Shown piece by piece: positions 11,522 to 20,767 of a stretch of DNA of 64,000 bases (within the stretch, counting starts at the first letter, position 1; the number at the start of each line of letters is the position of its first letter). Under the pieces are notes generated by a model. It had not been told where the DNA came from. It searched no databases and worked only from the letters and a program-made list of their open reading frames with translations. The position numbers and the translations under genes were made by a program. The stretch comes from Stenocarpella maydis. Taxonomy: Eukaryota; Ascomycota; Sordariomycetes; Diaporthales; Diaporthaceae. The stretch is taken from the NCBI GenBank assembly GCA_002270565.1, contig NQMI01000054.1:124001-188000 (forward strand), given 5' to 3'.

Positions 11522-12076
11522 CAGTCAACGTCAGCCTACCCAGCTTTTCAGGACCGCCTACCCAGCTCAACCCTGTTCGCCCACCCAGTACAAGAAATTT
11601 AGCGTGCAGCCTACTATAATTTCCTGTACCTCCTCTCTAAAATACCCCGCCTTAACGCTCTCAGAGCCCCCCAACACATCTCAACATGTCTTAAAGCCCC
11701 TCCATACGCCCAGAGGAAGGGCGCTCCACATACCTAGAGGAAGGGCCCTCCATATGCCTAGGGGAAGGGCCCTTCCTCTAAGTATAGAGATGGGCTTGCC
11801 TAGGCGTATAGAAGGCTTTTCTTTTTTTAAGTATATAGAGGGCCCTTCCTCTAGGCGTGTGTGGAGGGCCCTTTTTTGGGTATGCCGAAAGCCCGCTGGG
11901 TGTGCCTCGAAAGCTCTTTGAATAAAAGAATTCAAAGGGATAGGGTTGAGAATTTAAAGGGTTAGGGTAGTGAGGTAGCTCTTTTTCTCTTTAAGAGGTA
12001 CAAGAATTCCTAATAAGCTGCATGCTTAATGCTTGTACAGGCGGTCCTGAAAAGCTGGGTAGGCGGACGTTGACTG
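11522..12076. mobile_element. foldback MITE-like element with about 37-bp terminal inverted repeats
   Basis: The left end (11522 onward, starting CAGTCAACGTCAGCCTACC) is matched in inverted orientation by the right end (finishing at 12076 with GTAGGCGGACGTTGACTG), one mismatch in about 37 bp. A second inverted block follows inside: left TACAAG...GTACCTC (11590-11633) resembles the reverse complement of 11995-12040, so the subterminal inverted repeats extend to about 110 bp. The middle holds several diverged copies of a roughly 21-bp unit around CCTAGAGGAAGGGCC, in both orientations, and a TTAGGG-like patch near 11960. No coding capacity. A target duplication was not clear, so the superfamily is unassigned. 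Confidence 0.75.
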
Positions 12077-13053
12077 TGGCCTCATGGCTGGACGGTCTCC
12101 TATACTAGGGGTGCTTCTTAACTTGATTCCCCGTGGTTAGACCAAATGCCCTGCACGACATGCAGAGTCTCACCAATATACCACATTATTGTCCGTTTCG
12201 AAGCTTGAGGGGTTGATTACCTCTATGGAGATACACAGACGGCTTATTAGTTGACCAAAAAACTGTGACCGGCATGTCTCCATTGATCCGTACCTGGTAA
12301 GATTTCTAAGCTTAGTCAGTTTCCTCGGGGTAGGGATCAGGAAGCTTGATAGCTGGCCGGAAATCCTTAGCGATGAAGACCAGTTCGGCGTTTCTTTTTA
12401 TCAAACAGTTGAGCGGCAACGAATCTCAGCTTATGGACCCCCCGCCTTTTTTTTGGGTAAAAAAAAAAGACACTGTAATTACCGTAGGGAAACGTCTTTT
12501 CTGTATCAGCTCTACCTAGTGCACAGTCATCAGCGATGCTGCTCGTGGATTATGCCATTCGGAGGGCATCAAGTAGCGATGTGGCTCCGGCAAATGACGA
12601 GCTGTGGCGCCGTCACGACAGATCTCACCATCGCACCCTTGCATCACGACGTGATCTTAGCCTTCTTCGCCCCACGTCTCCAGCAAGGGAATTTGTGGAC
12701 TTTGCGGTGTCGACAGCTTGGGCCATCAGGGATAGTACTGAAAAAAAAGTTCAACAACGGCTAGAACAGTCTTCCACCTAGGCGAGCACCTCGAGCTCCA
12801 GTTCTCGTTACTGAACCCAAGCCCACAAAATTAGACAACTAACCAATCCCACAACATCCCAATATCTCGCAGCGGATCCGGGGCGGAGAAAAAAATCGAC
12901 TTGATGCTGCACTATGCGCGTTGCAGGTCAAGTATTTACCGCATAAGCTTGGCGATGAAGTCCATATAAGGCTCATGATCCAATCTCCGATCCTGCATGT
13001 TCGAGCTTGATGCTCTCGTAGGAATCGCTACCCAAAGACACAAGGCCGCTGCC
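12077..13053. other. intergenic, promoter side of the UNC93-like gene
   Basis: No gene recognised. Short plus-strand frames (12453-12781) overlap each other in two frames and have no motif. Homopolymer runs (T8 and A10) lie at about 12448-12470. Confidence 0.4.
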
Positions 13054-14772
13054 ATGTCGACCGACGTTGCGAAGCACCCCGAAGAGGGCCCAACCCAGGA
13101 TGTGCAAGCCTCGAAGCACGTGTCCCGCCTCACGCGGTGGTTCAGAAGTCCGCTTTTCAATGTCGTGATAGTGGGTCTGATTTCTTTTACACAGCCCGGA
13201 ATCTGGAACGCGCTTAACAGTATGCTCAAATGATCTCTTGGTACACAGCTGTGGCAACGACCTAACCGCGTCAAATAGATACTGGCGCTGGAGGACAGCA
13301 GGAGCCCTACCTGGTGAATGGGTCCAATGCTCTGACATTCGGGATCATGGTCTTTGGCTGTTCTTTCTTTGCCATTCTCGCAAATAAGATTGGACTGAAT
13401 AAGGTCCTTATTATCGGGACTCTCGGCTACGCGCCATATTCGGCGGCGTTATACGTGAATAATCGGTGAGTTTCAGGACACCCTACACCACGCATCAAAA
13501 CAGCCTCTGCACTGTCCCATTCTCCTTGCTGATATCATGGCGCAGTTACGGTACGGAGTGGTTCGTACTATTTGGTGGTGCAACCTGCGGCGTGGCGGCT
13601 TCTGCATTGTGGGCTGCTGAGGGTGCAATTGCTCTCGGGTACGCCGACATACACGATAGGGGAAAATTCAGTACGTTACAGTCCTCGGTATCTTAAATCT
13701 TCCCAAATCCAAAAAATCTTACTAATATGGCCATTTCAAGCTGGCATTTGGCTCGGTCTCCGCGAGCTCGGACAGCTTATCGGGTCTTCGATCCAGTTGT
13801 CACTCAACGTCAAGAACGGGCAGAGAGGGAAGGTCGGATATTCGACATATCTCGTCTTGATCGCCCTGCAATGCCTCGGTCTTCCTCTTGCACTACTCGT
13901 GTCACCACCCGAGAAGGTCATCCATCGCGATGGGAGGAAGGCGCATGACCCGACCAAGAACAAGGCTGTGCTCAAAGAGTTTCACAAATGGATTGCGTTG
14001 CTCAAGAGGAAGCAGTTCTACCTCTTGATTCCTATCCTCGTTGGTTTCAATTGGAACAGCACTTACCAAGGCATTTATCTCACCAAGTACTTCTCGGTCC
14101 GCGCCAGGACTCTTGGCTCCTTGACCTCCGGGATCGCGGCTACGGCTGCGAATGCCTTCTGGGGCTGGTTCTACGATCTGAGGTGCTTCAGCCGCCCTGC
14201 CCTCGCCAAGATCACATGGTTCAGCTTCTCTGCCATCATGCTTGGCTTGTTCGCGTGGCAGACAGCAAACGAAAAGTTGTACGAGGACACAAAGCCTACT
14301 CTGGACTGGGCCAGCCCTGGCTTTGGCCGCGGCTTTGCAGTCAATGTGCTCTTCCGGTCAGTCGTGCACCTGTATACCTCATTACTTTAACCGAATGCCC
14401 TGCTAACATCCAGCTAGTTTCATGAATGAGTCCCACTATATGTTTGTGTATTGGATAATGGGCACCTTCTTCGATGATATCGAGACCCTGACTCTAGGCG
14501 TTGGCCTAGTGCGGTCATTCGAGTCCATCGGCTCGTGCTTGGCCTTCGGCATCGGCGCAGTCAAGGTCTCGCCCATGGTAAACTTGATCGTCGCATTCGT
14601 TATGTTTGTCGTCTGCGTACCTGCAACATCGCTCGCGGTTTTTCTTGTGCCCGAAAGACCAGTGGACAACACAGCCCGCGATTGCGAAAACCCATCCATC
14701 GAGTCGCGGGAGGATACAGACCTGGCTGCAGTCAAGACGGCAGCGGACGCAGCGGACGGGCATCAGCCATAA
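13054..14772 (+). CDS. UNC93-like / DUF895 MFS membrane transporter
   Basis: Polytopic membrane protein of the fungal UNC93-like (DUF895) branch of the MFS; substrate unknown, with an ion-channel regulator role known only for animal UNC-93. Five exons are inferred: 13054-13219, 13279-13465, 13546-13670, 13741-14356 and 14418-14772, with introns of 59-80 bp having YAG acceptors and TACTAAT or TGCTAAC branch motifs; every junction keeps the frame. Features are an early helix (FNVVIVGLISFTQPGIWNAL), the GGATCGVAASALWAAEGAIA helix, and a long loop with basic residues before the second half. The start ATG at 13054 (MSTDVAKHPEE) has a better context than the in-frame ATG at 12997, which would add 19 residues. 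The product is about 482 residues, usual for the family. Confidence 0.87.
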
Positions 14773-15117
14773 CATGGTACTGGCGCATCTTGGATCTTGG
14801 TTTGGCCCGAGTCAACTACGGGGCCGAGACTGACTTATGTGTTTAACAAGCAAAATGTGGATAGGTATGAGCTTTATTAACTAGCTATTTACCTAGTAGT
14901 TCTATTCTCAACCCAATTATAATAAGAACTTTCACAAGATTTATAAATCATTCCTTTATATAATTATATTTTATATAATATTATAGCTATTTTAGTAACT
15001 TTATATTTATATTAATTTATATTTCTTTAAAAAGTTTATTAATAAATATAACTCTATAGGCTTATATTTTATTTATTTAATTAATTAGATAAATTAATTA
15101 TTATAGTCATTTAGTAA
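14773..15117. other. AT-rich spacer ending in the retroelement target site
   Basis: From about 14860 the sequence is very AT-rich with no open frame, consistent with RIP-degraded repeat DNA. It ends with AGTAA (15113-15117), the left target duplication of the adjacent LTR element. Confidence 0.5.
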
Positions 15118-15716
15118 TGTTAAACGGAACCGCTCAGCAGGGCGTTGGCACTTCCTGCAAGGAGTTACCCTAGACTTCTTGTAAGGAGTTACCCTAGACT
15201 TCTAGTAAGGAGTTACCCTAGACTTCTTGCGAGTCAGGCGATTTTCGCTGAGTACGCCTAGTGCGTGCGCGACGCAAGATGAGTTTGGTGGCCGTGAGTC
15301 GATTATTTTGGCCTGCATTTGCACCTTAATTCAGACCTCTGCATTACCCTTATTTCTTACCCAAAAAGTATATAACTTAGTGCATTAGATAGCTTGATTT
15401 CTGAAGTTTGTATGTACTTAATTTGGGCATTACCAGGGCTATGGTTGGCTGGTGGCTTGGAACCAAAGATGGTGTGTTGGAAGGGCGAATTCTCCGGCAT
15501 TTGCAAATTTGCACCAGAGCCTACCGCAGCGTGCCCAGGGGTGAGACAGGGTCGGAGGGTATATAAGGAGGGCTTACAGAAGCCCAACTTAATTCAATAC
15601 AAAGTTGTCCAGACCATTGTCAATCGTCCCAATTCGCCTCAGAGCACCATACTGCGACCCTGCCGAAACACACACACGCTGAACTGAATGCTATTCTATA
15701 GCACAAATTCATCAGA
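15118..15716 (+). repeat. 5' LTR
   Basis: Begins TGTTAAACGG and ends TTCATCAGA, so the termini are TG...GA rather than the usual TG...CA. Near the 5' end there are three tandem copies of a roughly 26-bp unit containing AAGGAGTTACCCTAGACTTC (about 15157-15235). A TATA box stands at 15560-15567, with a probable transcript start region downstream and an R/U5-like tail. No open frame of note. Confidence 0.85.
15560..15567 (+). promoter_or_regulatory. LTR TATA box
   Basis: TATATAAG within GGGTATATAAGGAGGG, about 150 bp before the LTR end, the position expected for the U3 promoter. The same motif recurs at 16330-16337 and 52035-52042 in the other LTR copies. Confidence 0.6.
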
Positions 15717-15731
15717 GGTTATGAGCCCGGC
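15717..15731 (+). other. retroelement primer binding site (half tRNA-iMet type)
   Basis: GGTTATGAGCCCGGC starts directly after the 5' LTR. GGTTATGAGCCC is the reverse complement of the initiator tRNA anticodon stem-loop (GGGCTCATAACC), the primer used by copia-like elements rather than the tRNA 3' end. Confidence 0.7.
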
Positions 15732-15879
15732 TCTAGCAGTCAGCGCCCTGAAACAACATTGAATTTAGGCCTTAAACAAGCCTACCTATCTGTACGCTAC
15801 AGCGCTATTTGCACTGATTAGCGGACCAGCCAAAANTAAGGGTTAAATGCTATAGGCCTATTAGGCCTATATCTTCAAC

Positions 15880-15887
15880 AGAAGGGG
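15880..15887 (+). other. polypurine tract
   Basis: AGAAGGGG abuts the start of the 3' LTR, as needed to prime plus-strand DNA synthesis. Confidence 0.6.
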
Positions 15888-16486
15888 TGTTAAACGGAAC
15901 CGCTCAGCAGGGCGTTGGCACTTCCTGCAAGGAGTTACCCTAGACTTCTTGTAAGGAGTTACCCTAGACTTCTAGTAAGGAGTTACCCTAGACTTCTTGC
16001 GAGTCAGGCGATTTTCGCTGAGTACGCCTAGTGCGTGCGCGACGCAAGATGAGTTTGGTGGCCGTGAGTCGATTATTTTGGCCTGCATTTGCACCTTAAT
16101 TCAGACCTCTGCATTACCCTTATTTCTTACCCAAAAAGTATATAACTTAGTGCATTAGATAGCTTGATTTCTGAAGTTTGTATGTACTTAATTTGGGCAT
16201 TACCAGGGCTATGGTTGGCTGGTGGCTTGGAACCAAAGATGGTGTGTTGGAAGGGCGAATTCTCCGGCATTTGCAAATTTGCACCAGAGCCTACCGCAGC
16301 GTGCCCAGGGGTGAGACAGGGTCGGAGGGTATATAAGGAGGGCTTACAGAAGCCCAACTTAATTCAATACAAAGTTGTCCAGACCATTGTCAATCGTCCC
16401 AATTCGCCTCAGAGCACCATACTGCGACCCTGCCGAAACACACACACGCTGAACTGAATGCTATTCTATAGCACAAATTCATCAGA
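15888..16486 (+). repeat. 3' LTR, apparently identical to the 5' LTR
   Basis: Same 599-bp sequence as 15118-15716 at a constant offset of 770 bases; I saw no differences. It is followed by the AGTAA target duplication (16487-16491). Confidence 0.85.
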
Positions 16487-17357
16487 AGTAAGGATGGGTA
16501 TTATGCTCATAGTTAATAAACTACTCACTTTTAATAAAGTAATATAATTATATAAAATAAGATGACTTTTACTTACTATGAACCTTAGCGGCTTTTAATA
16601 GCTTGAAGCTGAAGTTGTCAACAGGATAGCAAGCAAGGCCTAGTGCGGTTGGGCCCCCAGGCACCCGTGGGCCCCCTTATCGATAAGCCCCTCCTGTCCT
16701 ACACCCAACAGCCCAGGCATGCCAGGCGCGCTACTTGTTTGTTTCCTCTCTTTCTTCCTTACCTAAGGCTAGCATTCTTTGAAAATCCACATTATTTGGT
16801 GCAATACTTGAGCCCTCGTGCCATAGAGCCCATGTGACGTCTCCCACGGCTGCACCGCAACTGATGACGGGTATATGGCGGGGGCGACTGCTACTGCGCT
16901 CGGGATTCATGACTCGGGCTTTGCTCCATCAGCAGGGACGGCAATGCTGTGTCACTGCTGACAGCCTTCACTCGCTTCGGATTTATTTTTCTCGTGAAAT
17001 CCCCGAGCACCGGTTCAAATTCCACATTCGACACGTTAATTGGCAGCTGCAGAGGCCGCAAAATATCAATGAGTGGCACCGGAATTGCGGAATAACGGGC
17101 CATAAGGGGTTCTAGTCAGCACCACTGTCTAGTCTCACGCACCAGTTGGCCCTGGTATCAAGTTGGTGGGTCCCAATTGAAGGCTTGAGAGTGGATTGCT
17201 TTCGGCGCGATCCTGACGTATAATAAGCCGCCAGCCCTGTGAGGCGATAACGGCCGCTTCGGTATGGATCTTCTCCTCTCTGCTCACGGGTCAGATCGCA
17301 GTTCATGTCGACTCAAACTAAAAGATAACAACGACTTAGTCCAAGAACGGGCAGGGC
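16487..17357. other. intergenic between the retroelement and the MFS gene
   Basis: AT-rich to about 16620, then ordinary composition. No gene was recognised; it presumably includes the promoter of the downstream MFS gene. Confidence 0.45.
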
Positions 17358-19054
17358 ATGACCACCGATCCTGGGATACGGTCAGATTTCGCCATGAGCC
17401 AAAATATGGACAGAGCGGGAGCCCTGAAAGATGGGGTCCTTTCTTCTCGACAATCCGGCATGCCTAGCGACGACGGGGACGACGAGCCAGAAGTCCAAGG
17501 ACTCGCCAAAACGAAGACGGCCCAGTCCATCGCTGAGACGCTACCCTGGTACCGCGAGCTACTCTTCGTTGCTCTCGTCTGCCTCGCCCAGCTGTATACA
17601 CGTGAGTTCCTAGGCGCCTGGTTCTACCTGTCTTAGCACCGCATTGCTCCCGCTGACACGATATCGCAGAGGCCGCACTTGGCCAGACCTTGTCTATTAT
17701 CCGCATCATAGGTGAGGACTTTGGTCTCCCAGACTCCGAGCTCCCATGGTTCCTCGCGGGATACAGTCTGACGGTCGGGACCTTTATCCTCTTCTCCGGC
17801 CGCCTGGGGGACATGTACGGATACAAGACACTCTACATGGTCGGGATGGCATGGTTCTCCGTGTGGAGCCTTGTCTGTGGGCTGTCGGTGTACTCGGGTC
17901 ACGTCCTCTTCGTCTTTGGCCGGGTGCTCCAGGGAATTGGCCCCGCCCTGATCCTGCCAAACGGTCTGGCGCTTCTGGGTGCTGCTTATGAGCCTGGTCT
18001 GAAGAAATCACTCGCATTTGCTGCCTTCGCTGCGACTGCACCGGCTGGTTCCGTCATCGGAGCGGCGTTCTCGGGCGCCTTCGCCCTCGCATGGTGGCCC
18101 TGGACGTTTTTCGCCTTTGCCATTGCGTTAGGAATCACATGCGGCGTGGCCTATTTCGTGATACCACCCGTGCCAAGTTCTCACAAGGAGGATCGACCGG
18201 ATACATGGCGTGGCGTACTCTTGCACCTTGATCTCCCAGGAGCAATAACTGGAATCGCGGGTCTTTTGCTGTTCAACTTTGCATGGAACCAGGCACCACT
18301 GGTCGGCTGGTCCCAGCCATATGTCGGATGTACTCTCGTTCTCGGTCTCCTTCTTATTGGGGCTTTTTTCTGGATCGAGTTCAAAGTCTCTCCCGAGCCT
18401 CTTGTGCCCTTCCACGCCCTCAATTCCGACGTGTCATTCGTCCTCGGCGCAATTGCCTGCGGGTGGGGGTGTTTCGGAATCTGGGTCTGGTATATGTTCG
18501 AGTTCCTGCTGCGGCTCCGGGAGAAATCTCCGCTGGGGGCCACCGCCGACCTTGTGCCATTGGTTTTCTTTGGGGCAATGGCTGCCATGGTCGTCGGGTC
18601 ACTGATGCACCGCATTGGCCCGCCGATCATGATGACCGCAGCACTTGTTGCGTTCGCAGTCGGCACGACCTTGATTGCGACGTGCCCAATCGATCAGACT
18701 TATTGGGCCCAGACATTCGTCTCCTTCATCATCACGCCATGGGGAATGGACATGAGCTTTCCGGCTGCTACCCTCATCTTGTCCAACTCCGTAGCGCGAA
18801 AGCATCAGGGCATTGCTGCCAGTCTCGTCAACACAATTGTCAACTACAGCATTTCTCTGAGTCTCGGCATCGCGGGCACCATTGAAGTGAGCCTCAATAA
18901 CGGTGGGACAACCAAAGAAGACAAGTTGAAGGGATACAGGGCAGCGCTCTACTTCGCCATCGGATTGGCCGCGTTAGGAATAATCGTCTGCATTGCATTC
19001 CTTATCAAATCGAAGCAAAAGGAGCAGAGGCAGCGTGATGAGGAGAAGGCCTAG
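17358..19054 (+). CDS. MFS drug:H+ antiporter, DHA2/ATR1-like (14 helices)
   Basis: Plasma-membrane efflux pump of the 14-helix DHA2 type, similar in pattern to yeast ATR1 (aminotriazole and boron export). Exon 1 is 17358-17601; a 68-bp intron (17602-17669, GTGAGT...CGCAG) joins exon 2 (17670-19054) in frame, giving 542 residues. The N-terminal 65 residues are cytosolic and acidic. The membrane part shows WFLAGYSLTVGTFILFSGRL, the signature GRLGDMYGYKTLYMVG, and motif C-like GPALILPNGLALLG. The C-terminus is short and charged (KSKQKEQRQRDEEKA). The first ATG is used; a second in-frame ATG at 17394 would drop 12 residues. The exported compound cannot be told from sequence. Confidence 0.9.
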
Positions 19055-19502
19055 AATTTCATTACCGCAGACTTTGAGACACAACTGTACGTCACTTTAT
19101 AGTACAGCATTCAGTTGTGACCGCCTACCTAGTTACTTAGGTAAATCAGCAAGAAGCATTTCCCGATTCTGGTTCTGGCCGTGTCATCCATGCACCCAAC
19201 ACACGTATGGAATTATATCAAGGAACAAAAGTATCGGGGGAGTCACATGTTTGTTGGTCAGTGTTTACTGACCTAGGTACAGCCACCTACACTTGTACGA
19301 ACTGGGAGGAGTCGGAGGTTTATACATATGGGCGTTTAACTGCACAGAGAGCATATTGGCCGGAGCAATAATTGCTCAACGGGAAATACACGGGACTTCT
19401 AAGAGGGGGCGTAGACTTTGAAAGTGGGAAATCAGCTATCGCTTGTGCTAAGCTGAGAGAAAAAAAAACGAAAGATGAAGAAAACTGGAGCCAATCTAGC
19501 TC
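19055..19502. other. intergenic
   Basis: A TACCTAGTTACTTAGGTA word pair lies at 19125-19145. No gene was seen. Confidence 0.4.
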
Positions 19503-19576
19503 CTCCCCCGGGTGGGTACGATCCACCAACCTCCTGATTAACAGTCAGACGCGCAAGACAATTGCGCCACGGAGGA
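19503..19576 (-). tRNA. tRNA-Asn (GUU)-like gene, possibly a pseudogene
   Basis: Reads as a cloverleaf on the minus strand: acceptor TCCTCCG pairs with CGGGGGA, D stem GCGC/GCGC, anticodon stem TCTGA/TCAGG around CTGTTAA (anticodon GTT), and T stem GGTGG/CCACC. Positions are 19576 (base 1) to 19504, with the discriminator base at 19503. No intron. The stems are intact, but loop residues depart from the universal pattern: the T loop is ATCGTAC instead of TTCRANY, and the D loop has GT where G18G19 is expected. The internal B-box promoter is correspondingly weakened. It may be a decayed copy. Confidence 0.75.
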
Positions 19577-20503
19577 TATTTTCACAAGTCAAGATGCTGG
19601 AGGGCACTCGGCCGGCTGTGGCGAACCGCCGAAGCAGCTATCTTTATATCGTCACTTGGCTGTAACGCACAGGGGCATCGCATCTTTTAGGTCACCAAGC
19701 TCAGACAGGGCTGGCTTGGTTATGCCTGTGGAGGAATCACTTTTAATCTTTTGTTACATGATAGTGGATGAAGTGTGAAGAATCATGCTGATCATGCATG
19801 CACTGAGCAGCAAGAGAGTCGAGCACGAGTTACAGGCAAGCATTAACTAAGACATTCCATAACCGCAGGACCACGGGACCACGTAAAGGCTGCCACGAGG
19901 TCTTGGCACAACTATGTGAAATGCTTATGTCGTCCGTGGCTTTAAATACCGATCGAGTCCGAGTGCGACGTTACTTCTGGGTCACTGCATATCAACTTTC
20001 ACAACAGAAAGCCTGAATTGGAATTTCAGTACGGACAATCCCAATATTCTGATGCATGAATACACCTCAAAAGATATTCATAGTATTTACTTTACCGGGT
20101 CGGTTAAACCATCGCGGTTTACTCTAGCATCACTTGGTCGTCCCCGGATTTGGAGGCTGGGATCGCTGACACTGTTGAAGTTTCAGGTAGTATCTCGTCC
20201 AAGTCTGAAAAGGTCACGCATATTTAGAATTTGATTGGACTTTCAAGCGAGGACGTGTTAGTCCCACGCGTAACCTAAAACCTTACCTAATCTTCGGGAA
20301 CAAGTTCTCTCAGGAAAGGAAACGCTGAAAACTTGTCATACTAGCGCGGCGAAACTGTGGAGCTTAGGAACGAATGGAAACACGTTGATTCGATGACACT
20401 TCAGCCACGACTGTGGCTAATGAACTGTGGCTATGTGGTCTGGGGACGTCACACCAACCTGTCCTTAGGAAATCCACTTTAAGGACTCGAGAAGGGCAGT
20501 TAG
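19577..20503. other. intergenic
   Basis: No gene recognised between the tRNA and the kinase-like gene. Confidence 0.4.
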
Positions 20504-20767
20504 GAGCACTGTTGCATCTTCCCTATCATTACTACAATTGGCCAGCTTTCCTCTCTTCTCCGCGGAGTCCTCACTTGGCTTATTACTACGATTGGGTTTG
20601 ATGCGTTTTTACCTGCTAATCTCGGCCCTGGTACTCCTCGTCGCATTGGGCCTTCACTACCGGCCTTCATCTGCTGCAATGTCAGCACACCTCTCCCAGA
20701 GCAAGTTGCAGCAACGCTACTTGCTTCGCACGAGCTGAGGCTGCAGTCAATCAAGACCATACAGTCA

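Larger units (their letters stand above)
15118..16486 (+). mobile_element. miniature LTR retroelement (TRIM-like), two LTRs with 171-bp interior
   Basis: Two 599-bp direct repeats, 15118-15716 and 15888-16486, look identical by eye and enclose only 171 bp. The interior begins exactly at 15717 with GGTTATGAGCCC, the complement of the initiator tRNA-Met anticodon arm, as in copia-type elements primed by a half tRNA. It ends with the purine tract AGAAGGGG against the second LTR. AGTAA flanks both sides (15113-15117 and 16487-16491), giving a 5-bp target duplication. No gag or pol is present, so the copy is non-autonomous. One ambiguous base (n) at 15836 inside the interior means an assembly gap or a collapsed full element cannot be excluded. 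Confidence 0.85.

Noticed and set aside
11940..11975. TTAGGG-like words as an interstitial telomere
   Set aside because: Only one or two imperfect copies, inside the MITE; not a telomere tract.
12453..12781. Two overlapping plus-strand frames of 103 and 81 codons
   Set aside because: No motif, overlapping in two frames, and bounded by homopolymer runs.
15357..16457. 76- and 97-codon frames present identically in both LTRs
   Set aside because: They lie wholly within LTR sequence and repeat because the LTR does; no protein family was recognised.
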